The position numbers and the translations under genes were made by a program. Positions 27,388 through 36,223 of a stretch of DNA of 64,000 bases are shown here, in pieces. The stretch is from the NCBI RefSeq assembly GCF_038637725.1, contig NZ_CP152052.1:3021501-3085500 (forward strand), read 5' to 3'. The DNA is from Psychrobacillus sp. FSL H8-0483 (GTDB taxonomy: Bacteria; Bacillota; Bacilli; Bacillales_A; Planococcaceae). A model generated the notes under the pieces. It did no database searches. It was given only the letters and a program-made list of their open reading frames with translations, and was not told where the DNA came from. The first letter of the stretch is position 1; each line of letters begins with the position of its first letter.

Positions 27388-28086
27388 TTGGAAATAACTC
27401 CATATTATCAAAAAGATATAGAATGTTTGCACTGTAAAAAGAAGTTTATAACAACAAAAGTACGATCTAGATTTGTCAAAATAGATAGCCATGAATCAGA
27501 CTTTCAACCTATATATCAAAACAAAGAAGTGAATCCACTTCTCTATAATACTTTCGTGTGTGAACATTGTGGCTTTTCATTCACAGAGGACTTCACCAAA
27601 TACTTTGCGCCTGGAGCAAAAGAAATAATTCAACAGGAAGTTGCAAATAAATGGGTACCACACTCTTTTGGGAATGAAAGATCTATTCAAGAAGGAATTA
27701 TGGCATATAAACTAGGATTCCATTGTGGATCCTTAAAAAAAGAAAAACATGTTACTATTGCTGGTCTAGCTTTACGTACTGCTTGGTTATACCGTATAGA
27801 AAACGAAGAGGAGCAAGAAAAACGCTTTATGAAAATTGCTCGTGATCGATACATAGATTCCTATTCAAGTGATGATTATAATGGAACGCAAATGTCAGAA
27901 ATACGGATACTTTATTTAATAGCTGAGTTATCTAGAAGAATTGGTGAAAATGAAATTGCAACGCGCTATTTTTCCAAAGTTATTGAAAAACAAAGCAAGT
28001 CGATTGAGCCAAAAGTAATTGAAATGGCAAAAGAACGCTGGCAAGAAATGCGTGAGGACAAAGAAAAAGAAGCCCTATCTCCATAA
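27388..28086 (+). CDS. DUF2225 family protein
   Basis: A 232-aa soluble protein. N-terminal zinc-ribbon-like pairs CLHC (about 12-15) and CEHC (about 52-55) flank a long insertion, with a further Cys at about 113; the rest is an all-helical TPR-like region (about 95-225). Domain of unknown function DUF2225, found widely in Bacillales. TTG 27388 has AAGAGGG 6 nt upstream. The 3' end is part of the terminator stem. Confidence 0.75.
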   Translation: MEITPYYQKDIECLHCKKKFITTKVRSRFVKIDSHESDFQPIYQNKEVNPLLYNTFVCEHCGFSFTEDFTKYFAPGAKEIIQQEVANKWVPHSFGNERSIQEGIMAYKLGFHCGSLKKEKHVTIAGLALRTAWLYRIENEEEQEKRFMKIARDRYIDSYSSDDYNGTQMSEIRILYLIAELSRRIGENEIATRYFSKVIEKQSKSIEPKVIEMAKERWQEMREDKEKEALSP

Positions 28087-28099
28087 GGCTTCTTTTTTA
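28068..28099 (+). terminator. Terminator of the DUF2225 gene
   Basis: AGAAGCC / GGCTTCT stem enclosing the stop codon, followed by TTTTTT. Confidence 0.85.
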
Positions 28100-28109
28100 A
28101 TATAGTTAA

Positions 28110-28343
28110 TTAAAATACTTGTTCTACTTCAATTATTCCTGGAACTTCTTCTAGTAGAGCACGTTCAATTCCTGCTTTTAATGTAATCGTTGAACTCGGG
28201 CAGCTTCCGCATGCTCCTAGAAGGCGTAGCTTTACAATACCGTCTTCAATGTCTACAAGCTCACAGTCTCCCCCATCGCGTAGTAAAAATGGGCGTAATT
28301 TATCTAAAACTTCTTGAACTTGTTCATTTAATGTATCAGTCAT
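28110..28343 (-). CDS. yutI: NifU-type Fe-S scaffold/carrier
   Basis: A 77-aa NifU C-terminal domain protein. The CGSCPSS motif (about 55-61) holds the two cluster-binding cysteines. Corresponds to B. subtilis YutI (NfuA-like single domain), a carrier that transfers clusters to targets such as lipoyl synthase (lipA lies 4 kb away). SD GAAAGGAG upstream of ATG. Confidence 0.93.
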   Translation of the reverse strand: MTDTLNEQVQEVLDKLRPFLLRDGGDCELVDIEDGIVKLRLLGACGSCPSSTITLKAGIERALLEEVPGIIEVEQVF

Positions 28344-28426
28344 ATCTATCGACTCCTTTCACTATAATCATTATAATCAGAAGTAAGAAAAAAATCCATT
28401 AAAGAATCTGAAGGAGACAACTAATT

Positions 28427-28756
28427 ATGGAACAACAAGTTTTAACAATAGAAATTTATGGTACAGACATAGTATGCGCAAGCTGTGTGAATGCTCCATC
28501 CTCAAAGGATACATACGAATGGTTGCAAGCTGCAATCGACCGGAAATTTCCGGCTCATAAAGTAACATTTACATATATCGACATTGAGAAACCAATTGAG
28601 AATGAGAAACAACAAATGATTGCGAATCGAATTGCGGAGGATGAATTTTTCTATCCACTAGTCATGATTAACGAGGAAGTAATAGGTGAAGGATATATTC
28701 AATTAAAACCAGTATATGCTGCACTTGAGAAGTATGGGTATGTGAGTACAAATTGA
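28427..28756 (+). CDS. yuzD: YuzD-like disulfide/thioredoxin-fold protein (DUF1462)
   Basis: A 109-aa thioredoxin-like protein with CASC (about 18-21) where redox proteins have CxxC, and VMIN as the cis-Pro loop region equivalent. Annotated generally as DUF1462/YuzD. Divergent from yutI. The CxxC suggests redox or metal chemistry; not proven. SD GAAGGAG. Confidence 0.85.
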   Translation: MEQQVLTIEIYGTDIVCASCVNAPSSKDTYEWLQAAIDRKFPAHKVTFTYIDIEKPIENEKQQMIANRIAEDEFFYPLVMINEEVIGEGYIQLKPVYAALEKYGYVSTN

Positions 28757-28761
28757 GCAAA

Positions 28762-28796
28762 AAACGAGCAAAGCATAAGCTACGCTCGTTTTTTTG
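28762..28796 (+). terminator. Terminator of yuzD
   Basis: AAAACGAGC / GCTCGTTTT stem with an internal AAAGC..GCTAC helix, then T7. Confidence 0.9.
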
Positions 28797-28867
28797 TGTG
28801 TTTTATTTTGCATTTCCAAAATAAAAACATCAAAATGCTGATAAACAACATTTCAATGTTTTTTCGA

Positions 28868-29935
28868 TTACCCATTATGTCTCTTATACATCCAAAGTAA
28901 TCCAGATTTCATTAATCTTGCGATACGGCCAGTTACGGAGATATCTGCCAAGTAAGCAAAGCCTTGTTTTTTTCCTAGAGATCCCATGAAACCTTTTAAT
29001 TTAATTTCCGGCATTTTTTCTGGAAGTGGCATGTCTTTCCAACGTGCTTGCAAAACTTTTACGATTTGTTCCGCTTGTTCTTCTGCTAATTGAGCACTAG
29101 GTGCAAATGGTAGAGAAGCACAATCACCTACGACAAATACGTTTTCAAAATTAGGTAGATCATGATATTGAGTTAAGATAACACGTCCTGTATTATCCTT
29201 TTCTCCTGGCAACGCTCTCACTGGTGCAGCTGGTTGAATACCTGCTGTCCATACAACCACGTCCACTGGGATTACTTCTTCATGATTATATAGTTTATTC
29301 GGTTCTACTTTTGTAATGTTGGAGTTGCTTACTACCTCTACATTGTTCGTATCGAACCATTTTTGCACATAATTACTTAAACGTTCTGGGAAATCTCTTA
29401 ATACGCGTGGACTTCGATCAAATAATTTAATTTTTAAATCTGGACGACTTTCACGAAGTTCACTTGCTAGTTCAATCCCACTTAGTCCAGCACCAACAAT
29501 GCCAACTATAGATCCCGCTGCTAATCCACCAACTTTATTATACGTGTCACGTGACCGCCCAATCGTTTGAATGCTGTACGTAAATTCATCTGCTCCAGGG
29601 ACGTTATGGTACTTATCTTCACAACCAAGTCCAATAACTAGATCATCATACGCAACTGCTTGTCCGTCTGCTAATAAAACCTGCTTAGTTTCTACATCAA
29701 TTTCTACAATTTCACCATACGTTATCTTTAGTTTAGGACTCTCAGGAAAAGCTACTCGAATCTCATTATCAGGTGATGTTCCTGCTGCTAACGCATAAAA
29801 CTCTGTTTTTAAGCTATGAAATGGTGTTCGGTCTATTAATGTGATTTCTACATCATCCGGCAAGTTGTTCGGCAATAACCGAAGTAACACGCGCATATTA
29901 CCGTATCCTCCACCAAGTAATACTAATTTTCGCAT
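28868..29935 (-). CDS. yutJ: Type II NADH dehydrogenase-like flavoprotein
   Basis: A 355-aa FAD-dependent oxidoreductase, the B. subtilis YutJ length. FAD site LGGGYGNMRVL (about 7-17), NAD site IVGAGLSGIELASEL (about 146-160) and C-terminal FVVGDCASLPF (about 261-271). Second NDH-2-like protein in the window after yumB, with a slightly shorter C-terminus. In place of a membrane helix there is an amphipathic basic tail (GLLWMYKRHNG). Confidence 0.87.
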   Translation of the reverse strand: MRKLVLLGGGYGNMRVLLRLLPNNLPDDVEITLIDRTPFHSLKTEFYALAAGTSPDNEIRVAFPESPKLKITYGEIVEIDVETKQVLLADGQAVAYDDLVIGLGCEDKYHNVPGADEFTYSIQTIGRSRDTYNKVGGLAAGSIVGIVGAGLSGIELASELRESRPDLKIKLFDRSPRVLRDFPERLSNYVQKWFDTNNVEVVSNSNITKVEPNKLYNHEEVIPVDVVVWTAGIQPAAPVRALPGEKDNTGRVILTQYHDLPNFENVFVVGDCASLPFAPSAQLAEEQAEQIVKVLQARWKDMPLPEKMPEIKLKGFMGSLGKKQGFAYLADISVTGRIARLMKSGLLWMYKRHNG

Positions 29936-30062
29936 AATATTCTCCCTTTTATTTCAATGTCATTTCAAATTATAAATGATTGTGATGGATTTCACAATAA
30001 AACTTCTTTATTGACGATTCGATAAAAAAAGAGTAGCATGACGATGTGGTGAGGTGACAGCT

Positions 30063-30299
30063 ATGAATCCTATGGTTGAATTTTGTATAAGCAACCTTGC
30101 AAATGGTTCTCAAGAAGCTTTTGAAATTTTAGAACAAGATCCGAATTTAGATGTACTTGAATATGGCTGTTTAAGCTATTGTTCCTTGTGCTCTGAAACT
30201 TTATTCGCCATTGTGAATGGCGATGTGGTGGAAGGCGAATCTTCAGCTGATCTTGTAGCTAAAATATATGCATATATTGAAGAAAATCCATTATTTTAA
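30063..30299 (+). CDS. yuzB: YuzB-like protein (DUF1450)
   Basis: A 78-aa protein, same length as B. subtilis YuzB. CISNLANGSQEAFEILEQDP then YGCLSYCSLCSETLFAIVNG, with four cysteines (CxxxCxxC), suggesting metal or redox chemistry. AGGTGA 5 nt before ATG 30063 sets the start, rather than GTG 30054. Divergent from yutJ. Confidence 0.85.
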   Translation: MNPMVEFCISNLANGSQEAFEILEQDPNLDVLEYGCLSYCSLCSETLFAIVNGDVVEGESSADLVAKIYAYIEENPLF

Positions 30300-30301
30300 A
30301 T

Positions 30302-30455
30302 GCTCTGTTCATCTATATGGTATAATCCGCTTACTTTCCGCGGGCGAGCAAACTCGGCTACACCTGTGGGGTCTTGTCTGGCTCGATTCAAGCAAGAGTC
30401 TGCACGAATTCTACCCAACATTGCATGCTAAAAAACAACAGTAAAACATAACAGC
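30302..30455 (-). repeat. MITE-like element, copy C (inverted relative to A and B)
   Basis: 154 bp. Read on the minus strand it begins GCTGTTATGTTTTACTGTTG, nearly identical to copy A, followed by GGGTAGAATTCGTGCAGACTC, and ends at GGATTATACC and an eroded AACAGAGC. The core contains CTTACTTTCCGCGGGCGAGC. It starts 3 nt after the yuzB stop. Confidence 0.65.
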
Positions 30456-30463
30456 GTCATTTT

Positions 30464-30499
30464 AAAAAGACTGCAAGCAATAGCTGCTGCAGTCTTTTT
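30464..30499 (-). terminator. Terminator of yutF
   Basis: AAAAAGACTGCA / TGCAGTCTTTTT 12-bp stem; overlaps the yutF stop by 2 nt. Confidence 0.9.
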
Positions 30500-31262
30500 A
30501 TTTTGTCCACTCCAATAACGATTGTAGGAAATACGTTGGCTGTTCTCTCTGCAATTGCACTTCTTCTGTACGATTTACACCACTATTCACATGTGCTGTA
30601 TGAATACCCATACGGATGCCCGTCAATATATCTGTTTGATAATTGTCTCCAATCATAATCATTTCTTCTTTTTTAAATCCATACTTCTTTTGTATAAGCT
30701 CTAACATGTAAGGCTGAGGTTTCCCCATAAATATTGGCTCTACACCAGTGGAATGCTCTACTAACTTTGTAAAAGCACCATTTCCAGGAACAAGTCCTCT
30801 TTCGTTTGGAAATGCATGATCACTATTGGTAGAAATAAAGGTTGCTCCCGCACGAACCGAAAGACAAGCAGTTGCAAGCTTTTCGTAGTTAATGGCGCGA
30901 TCAATCCCCATAACAACCACATCACCAATATCTTCCGTAATGACTATTTGTTTAGAATCAAGCGCATCTTGTAAACCACTTTCTCCAATCATAAATACTG
31001 ACTTTCCATGATAGTATTCATCCATATAATTCGCTGCCGCAATCGAAGAAGAAATAATATGATCTTGATCCGTATGTACATCCATTATCGCTAGCTTTTC
31101 TTGCAGTTTTTTTTGGGTCATGGAAGAATTATTCGTCACAAAAAAAGGCTCCACCCCTTTACTTTGCAAATACTGCACAAAATCCACTGCTTCTTTTATT
31201 GGCGTTTTACCTCTATACACAGTTCCATCCAGGTCTAGACAGTAAGCCTTATAGCTTAACAT
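30498..31262 (-). CDS. yutF: HAD-family sugar phosphatase, NagD type
   Basis: A 254-aa HAD phosphatase (NagD/pNPPase subfamily, TIGR01457). DLDGTVYRGK (about 8-17, nucleophile Asp and acid Asp), FVTNNSS (motif II), and MIGDNYQTDILTG (motif IV, about 202-214). Hydrolyses phosphomonoesters such as nucleotide or sugar phosphates; physiological substrate unknown. GGAGG 6 nt before ATG 31262; overlaps yutE by 14 nt, so translationally coupled. Confidence 0.92.
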   Translation of the reverse strand: MLSYKAYCLDLDGTVYRGKTPIKEAVDFVQYLQSKGVEPFFVTNNSSMTQKKLQEKLAIMDVHTDQDHIISSSIAAANYMDEYYHGKSVFMIGESGLQDALDSKQIVITEDIGDVVVMGIDRAINYEKLATACLSVRAGATFISTNSDHAFPNERGLVPGNGAFTKLVEHSTGVEPIFMGKPQPYMLELIQKKYGFKKEEMIMIGDNYQTDILTGIRMGIHTAHVNSGVNRTEEVQLQREQPTYFLQSLLEWTK

Positions 31263-31710
31263 TCGAATCCTCCGGTAGAAAAGCAGAAACTGGACCAAGT
31301 TCATTTACCAAATAGCTTTCTACTTTTTCAGGAAATTGTTTTAAATACACTAAGTTGGATACAAGTATATGTTCTAATTTTTTATGATCAACGGAATAAA
31401 AACTACGCACAAGTTCTTTTCGAAATTCGATCACTTCTTTGATAGGAGCATCCATTTCAGGGGTAATCACATTCTCATCAGTTAAAATGTCGATAATATC
31501 ATCGTAGCCACCAGGATCCCTCATGATAAAACCATCAATCATCGAATTCCCTACATCAATAATCGATTCAATCATATTTTGGCCAACTCGTTCGAACGCT
31601 AATTTTGATAATTCATCTTTATGCCAATCTGTTTTTTGGTCTATTAATACAAGCAATTCTTTCATATGTGCTAAAGTCATTGCAATTTTTTTTCGATCCA
31701 CAAAATACAT
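31249..31710 (-). CDS. yutE: YutE-like HepT-family protein (DUF86)
   Basis: A 153-aa all-helical HepT/DUF86 protein. The family's RX4-6H RNase motif is present as RSFYSVDH (about 120-127). In toxin-antitoxin pairs HepT is an RNase neutralised by an MNT nucleotidyltransferase. No MNT gene is adjacent, as also in B. subtilis yutE, so a toxin role is uncertain. Coupled to yutF. SD AAGGAGG. Confidence 0.85.
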   Translation of the reverse strand: MYFVDRKKIAMTLAHMKELLVLIDQKTDWHKDELSKLAFERVGQNMIESIIDVGNSMIDGFIMRDPGGYDDIIDILTDENVITPEMDAPIKEVIEFRKELVRSFYSVDHKKLEHILVSNLVYLKQFPEKVESYLVNELGPVSAFLPEDSNVKL

Positions 31711-31795
31711 TGAAAAGCCTCCTAATTCTTCTTCAGTTGATATATACCTCTATTCTATAGTACCATAATTCATAGGTAGGAAGGAGTGTTGCCGG

Positions 31796-32062
31796 GTGGA
31801 ACGATTTTTTTTATACGATGATGTAGAAGATACGAAAACAAGATTTGTTGGATTTACAGGAGATTCTCAACGATATGATTTAGCAATTTTACAAAGCTCT
31901 CGTTTTTTTGGGAAAGTGCTTGTTATGGATATTCAATATGGTCGAGCAGCCATTTTAGGTTCAGACGATTTAGAAGAACCAGGCTATCTCGAACATGTAT
32001 ATAATAGAACAGAAGAAGAAGCAGAAGAACTAAGAGACTACTTAAGAGAATTACTCAGCTAA
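31796..32062 (+). CDS. DUF3055 family protein
   Basis: An 88-aa acidic protein starting at GTG with AAGGAG about 9 nt upstream. The sequence ERFFLYDDVEDTKTRFVGF followed by a beta-rich middle and acidic helical C-terminus matches a small Firmicutes family of unknown function (DUF3055) next to yutD-yutF. Divergent from yutE, and the upstream intergenic region is short. Confidence 0.75.
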   Translation: MERFFLYDDVEDTKTRFVGFTGDSQRYDLAILQSSRFFGKVLVMDIQYGRAAILGSDDLEEPGYLEHVYNRTEEEAEELRDYLRELLS

Positions 32063-32103
32063 GATTAGTAACAAATGGTAAACACTTGTCACTCGAGCTA
32101 AAC

Positions 32104-32151
32104 TAAAAAACCCTTGAGCTATGATCACGAATGATCTTGCTCAAGGGTTTC
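32104..32151 (-). terminator. Terminator of yutD (stop codon inside the stem)
   Basis: Nested stem AACCCTTGAGC / GCTCAAGGGTT with inner GATCA / TGATC; on the minus strand it ends in TTTTTTAG. Confidence 0.9.
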
Positions 32152-32454
32152 ATTAATTTCTAGTGGAGCCATTTTTGGGGCAACTCCTGTTTTTTTGAGA
32201 ATAAAATAAGCACAACCAAAATTACAATACTCATACAAATAATCTTTCATGGTACTTATTTTCGTATCAAATGTTGCTTTATGATTACGATCCTCGAAAA
32301 ATCCTTTTAAACGAAGCTGTCCATATCCCCAGTCACCCATAATATAGTCATACTTCGATAAGATTTCGCTATACCGATCCAAAAAAGCATCTTCTTTAAA
32401 TGCATCTCGGTAATCTTCTAATACTTCATAAGTAAAACCTTCCACAACTATCAT
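32125..32454 (-). CDS. yutD: YutD-like protein (DUF1027)
   Basis: A 109-aa protein of the YutD family. Typical segments: LDRYSEILSKYDYIMGDWGYGQLRLKGF (about 25-52) and a C-terminal YCNFGCAYFILKK (about 76-88) with two Cys. Function unknown; conserved next to lipA and yutF in Bacillales. It follows lipA by 14 nt with SD GGTGG, likely cotranscribed. Confidence 0.88.
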   Translation of the reverse strand: MIVVEGFTYEVLEDYRDAFKEDAFLDRYSEILSKYDYIMGDWGYGQLRLKGFFEDRNHKATFDTKISTMKDYLYEYCNFGCAYFILKKTGVAPKMAPLEINETLEQDHS

Positions 32455-32468
32455 TTAATCACCACCCA

Positions 32469-33419
32469 TTAGATATTTTGAGTAGTTAGTAGTTCTTCAC
32501 CTTGTGCTTGTCTTTGTTTCGCAGCAGCATTCACTTGTTCATCCGCGTGATAACTACTTCTTACTAGAGGACCAGCTTCACAATGCGAGAATCCTTTACT
32601 CATTGCAATCTTACGTAACTCACCAAACTCAGCAGGTGAGTAATATTTTAGAACAGGTAAATGCTTTTTAGTTGGTTGTAAATACTGACCAATTGTCATG
32701 ATGTCCACGTTATTTGCACGTAAATCATCCATAACTTCTAGAATTTCTTCATGCGTTTCCCCTAAACCTAACATTAGTGATGATTTAGTTGGAATACTTG
32801 GTTGCATTTCTTTTGCGCGACGAAGTAATTCAAGCGAACGGTCATATTTTGCTCTTGCACGAACTCTCGGAGTTAAACGACGAACGGTTTCAATATTGTG
32901 ATTTAGAATATCCGGTTTGGCATCCATAATATTTTGGATGTTTTGCTCGATTCCACCCATATCCGAAGGTAAAACTTCAATTGTTGTGAATGGATTTTTA
33001 CGACGGATTGCACGAATTGTTTCTGCAAATACTTCCGAGCCACCATCTTTTAAATCATCACGAGCTACCGCCGTAACAACTACATGTTTTAAATTCATAA
33101 TAACTACTGAATCTGCAACACGTTCTGGTTCTGCTAAATCTAGCTCAGTTGGAAGCCCAGTTTTCACTGCACAAAAACGACATGCACGTGTACAAACTGC
33201 TCCTAAGATCATAAATGTTGCTGTTCTTCGCGAACCCCAACATTCATGGATATTTGGACATCTCGCTTCTTCACATACTGTATGTAAATTATTTTCACGC
33301 ATTAATTTTTTTAGACCCTTGTATTCTTCATTTGTATTTAATTTTATTTTTAACCAATCAGGCTTACGCTCATGCTCAGTTTTTGTTGGTTTGCACGATG
33401 TCACTACTCTCGACCCCAT
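32469..33419 (-). CDS. lipA: Lipoyl synthase
   Basis: Radical-SAM enzyme inserting two sulfurs into octanoyl groups bound to lipoyl domains, including GcvH. 316 aa. Both Fe-S centres are visible: [13 protein letters not shown] (auxiliary cluster, about 49-61) and CTRACRFC (radical SAM CxxxCxxC, about 76-83). The C-terminal RSSYHA (about 288-293) is the conserved Ser/Arg motif of LipA. The start is uncertain (ATG 33419 has a weak SD; GTG 33404 is an alternative). The auxiliary cluster must be supplied by Fe-S carriers such as yutI/yutM. Confidence 0.94.
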   Translation of the reverse strand: MGSRVVTSCKPTKTEHERKPDWLKIKLNTNEEYKGLKKLMRENNLHTVCEEARCPNIHECWGSRRTATFMILGAVCTRACRFCAVKTGLPTELDLAEPERVADSVVIMNLKHVVVTAVARDDLKDGGSEVFAETIRAIRRKNPFTTIEVLPSDMGGIEQNIQNIMDAKPDILNHNIETVRRLTPRVRARAKYDRSLELLRRAKEMQPSIPTKSSLMLGLGETHEEILEVMDDLRANNVDIMTIGQYLQPTKKHLPVLKYYSPAEFGELRKIAMSKGFSHCEAGPLVRSSYHADEQVNAAAKQRQAQGEELLTTQNI

Positions 33420-33536
33420 TCCAAATAAACTAACTTTACTGTTGTCAATGTAACATATTATGAGAATTCAAACAACCTTCTGAAACTATATTTACCTAGT
33501 ATAAACAAGTAATCAGCGGTTTCTAAGTAACATGTA

Positions 33537-35096
33537 TTAATTGGCTTTTTTACCTCTAATACTCCAAGCAGTAAATAATAGTACAATCATGACTATAACT
33601 GATATAAAACCAATCATTACAGACCCTGTCAATCCTAAAACTAAATAGCCAACGCCAGCAATTACGGCGCAAATAATGGCGTATGGTAATTGTGTTATAA
33701 CGTGGTCAATGACATTTACCCCTGCTCCAGTTGCTGACATAATCGTAGTATCTGAAATAGGAGAGCAATGGTCTCCAAAAACTGCTCCAGCCAATACAGC
33801 TGCAAGAACTGGCAATAATAATTCGGGTTCTATGGCCATTATAATACTTGCTCCAATTGGTAATAAAATCCCGAAAGACCCCCATGACGAACCTGTTGCA
33901 AATGCCATAAACGCTGTTAAGACAAATAATAGGAAAGGAATGACCCCAACTGGGATATTGTTTTCCGTTACCAACGTAGCTAAAAACGCACCTGTTTCTA
34001 ATTCATTGATTAAAAATGACAATGCCCACGCAAATACGAGTATAAAGATTGCTGGTAGCATAGAGTTAACACCTGTGACTAGAGCTTTCCATACATTGCT
34101 AATGTTAGCACCCGGATTTGTTTTAAATTGACGTAAATACAATAATACAGCTAAAGTACTTGCTGTTAATCCTCCGATAAGTAGAGAAAATGGAACATTC
34201 ATATTTTCAAAAATCACCAGTAGATTAAATTCTCTTCCAGACAGGTTGTAGCCTGTCCAAAACATGGCTAATAGTGTTACAACAACTAATGAAATGATAG
34301 GCAGTACTAGGTCAATTACTTTACCATATTTATTTTCCGGGAAATCCCCTTGAAGATCCCCTGGATTTGTTTTCTCCAAGTCGAATAGTTGACCTGTTTC
34401 TATCGCTCTTTTTTCATGTTTTTTCATCTCTAATATATCAAAGTCTGTCCATGCAATAAAAAATACCATGGATAGAGTTGCAATTACATAAAAATTCATT
34501 GGCGCCATTAACATAAATGCCTGTAAGGGTGTATACTCAGTTATTGCGTGTGTCGTAAAAATAACCCCTAGCTGTGAAATTAAAAAAGCGCCCCAGCTGG
34601 AAACTGGTGATACCACGCAAACTGGTGCAGAAGTAGAATCGATAAAATAAGCCAGCTTTGCACGTGATACTTTATGTGAATCAGTAATAGGTCTTGCAAT
34701 TTGTCCAACTGCTAGTGCATTAAAATAATCATCTACAAATATGATGATTCCTAAAAATACAGTAAGTAGCTTTGAACCACGTCTTGTCTGAATTCTTTTT
34801 ACCGCCCACGCAGCAAATGCCTCACTCCCACCAGACAAACTAACAAATGCTGTCACAACGCCTAATAACAATATAAAGAGTAATATATAAATATTATGCG
34901 TATTTAACCCTTCATCCCAAAAAGAAGTTTTAAAAGATTCCCATAAGAGTATGAACGAATCTACAGGAGCAAAACTCTCTACAAGAAACGCAGCGGAAAC
35001 AATCCCAACTCCTAATGATAATAAAACCCTTTTTGTGACTAAAACCATAATAATTGCTAATAATGGTGGTACTAAAGAAAAAATTGTATTCTCCAA
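33537..35096 (-). CDS. lysW: NhaC-family transporter under lysine riboswitch, predicted lysine permease
   Basis: A 519-aa, about 12-TM Na+/H+ antiporter superfamily (NhaC) protein. Signature segments IIFVDDYFNALAVGQIARPITD (about 119-140), FATGSSWGSFGILLP and GAVFGDHCSPISDTT (about 429-443). TTG 35096 has GAGGAGG upstream. Directly downstream of a lysine riboswitch and its terminator. Comparative genomics of L-box RNAs assigned NhaC-type lysine-regulated genes (LysW) as predicted lysine transporters, so a lysine substrate is more likely than a plain Na+/H+ antiporter role. Direct proof is absent. Confidence 0.85.
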   Translation of the reverse strand: MENTIFSLVPPLLAIIMVLVTKRVLLSLGVGIVSAAFLVESFAPVDSFILLWESFKTSFWDEGLNTHNIYILLFILLLGVVTAFVSLSGGSEAFAAWAVKRIQTRRGSKLLTVFLGIIIFVDDYFNALAVGQIARPITDSHKVSRAKLAYFIDSTSAPVCVVSPVSSWGAFLISQLGVIFTTHAITEYTPLQAFMLMAPMNFYVIATLSMVFFIAWTDFDILEMKKHEKRAIETGQLFDLEKTNPGDLQGDFPENKYGKVIDLVLPIISLVVVTLLAMFWTGYNLSGREFNLLVIFENMNVPFSLLIGGLTASTLAVLLYLRQFKTNPGANISNVWKALVTGVNSMLPAIFILVFAWALSFLINELETGAFLATLVTENNIPVGVIPFLLFVLTAFMAFATGSSWGSFGILLPIGASIIMAIEPELLLPVLAAVLAGAVFGDHCSPISDTTIMSATGAGVNVIDHVITQLPYAIICAVIAGVGYLVLGLTGSVMIGFISVIVMIVLLFTAWSIRGKKAN

Positions 35097-35114
35097 AACC
35101 TGCTCCTCCTCAAA

Positions 35115-35365
35115 ATAAAAAAAGCCACCCTAATTATTATAGGTTGGCTTCTACTATTGAATTTAAGTATTAAAACTTTTATCCATATTTTTGTAGCTCC
35201 CCATTTATATGAATCATATAAATGACAGTGTTATTTTTATTCAAAATAACCCCAACTAAATATCGTTTGACCAACCATATCTAATTTCGGCAAAACTTCC
35301 TTTCGTATACGATCCTCGGTGTCACCCTACCGTATAGTACTTTTAAGCTCTGCAGCCTCTACCTA
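35115..35365 (-). promoter_or_regulatory. Lysine riboswitch (L box) with terminator
   Basis: On the minus strand, from 35365: AGGTAGAGGCTGC, then GTGACACCGAGGAT, GAAAGGAAGTTTTGCCGAA, the ACTGTCA segment and GGGGAGCTAC (about 35192) follow the conserved order of L-box aptamers. The expression platform is a terminator AGCCAACCTA / TAGGGTGGCT followed by T7 (about 35115-35150). High lysine should stop transcription before the transporter gene. Confidence 0.9.
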
Positions 35366-35417
35366 TTTTATTCATTTACATTATAGTATCAGTAATTTCT
35401 ATGCATCTTAATATTTT

Positions 35418-36185
35418 TTATTTTTCTGGCAACGGTAAGGGTACTTCTACAGATGGAGAATTCCCTTCACCTTTCGTATAAATATACGGTACTTGCCCTT
35501 GCACTAATCCCATTGCAACCGGAATATTTTGCTCTACGACACTCATTTTGCTTGCCAATGGAACGATAATTTGGACATTTACTTTTATATGGATACTGAC
35601 CTCTACATACGCATTATTAATACCAAATTCCTGAATGGTTGGCACTACATTTGATTGGACATTTCCGATTACATGAAACCTTATCGGAATTTTAGGACCT
35701 AAGTTACCAATGAGTGGAATATTCGTCGCCTGCCCCATCGGCACGAAAAATACAACTCCCCCTTGATCCTCCATCGTTTGCTTGTCATATTCGATGTCAT
35801 CTAAATAAGGCAAACTCGATAAATTTCCTTGCTCGGCTTGCTCTAAATGCGATTGTACTAAACTATTTGTATCGGATAGAACACGATTAATGATCTCTGT
35901 ATTAAATTTCGTTGTGACCATATTTGCACTATCGGATGGCACTTCTTCAATAATATCGTTTACGTCTAATACGTTAGCCGTTCTCGAATTAATGGCTTTA
36001 CTAATAACCATGGACGCTATTTTATTCGTTTGGACTTCCGCATAGCGAAGATATGTTGGAGTTAGTTGTACATTCACATAATAAAAAACTCCCGCAACCG
36101 ATAGGATGAAGCATGCAAGAAAAATCGCTAATTTTCGCTGAGTTGTTAATATGGAGAAACGCTTCTTTTTTCGATAGAACAACAA
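35418..36185 (-). CDS. yunB: Sporulation protein YunB
   Basis: A 255-aa protein with a single N-terminal membrane anchor (about 18-38, LAIFLACFILSVAGVFYY) and an extracytoplasmic alpha/beta domain. It matches B. subtilis YunB, needed for sporulation and expressed in the mother cell (family knowledge). It indicates an endospore-forming host. The start at TTG/ATG region 36185 follows GGGGGAT; promoter not resolved. Confidence 0.9.
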   Translation of the reverse strand: MLFYRKKKRFSILTTQRKLAIFLACFILSVAGVFYYVNVQLTPTYLRYAEVQTNKIASMVISKAINSRTANVLDVNDIIEEVPSDSANMVTTKFNTEIINRVLSDTNSLVQSHLEQAEQGNLSSLPYLDDIEYDKQTMEDQGGVVFFVPMGQATNIPLIGNLGPKIPIRFHVIGNVQSNVVPTIQEFGINNAYVEVSIHIKVNVQIIVPLASKMSVVEQNIPVAMGLVQGQVPYIYTKGEGNSPSVEVPLPLPEK

Positions 36186-36223
36186 AAAATCCCCCTAGTT
36201 ACAATATGTAAACGGAGAGATTT

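Noticed and set aside
31249-31710. Complete HepT-MNT toxin-antitoxin module
   Set aside because: No nucleotidyltransferase gene flanks yutE on either side.
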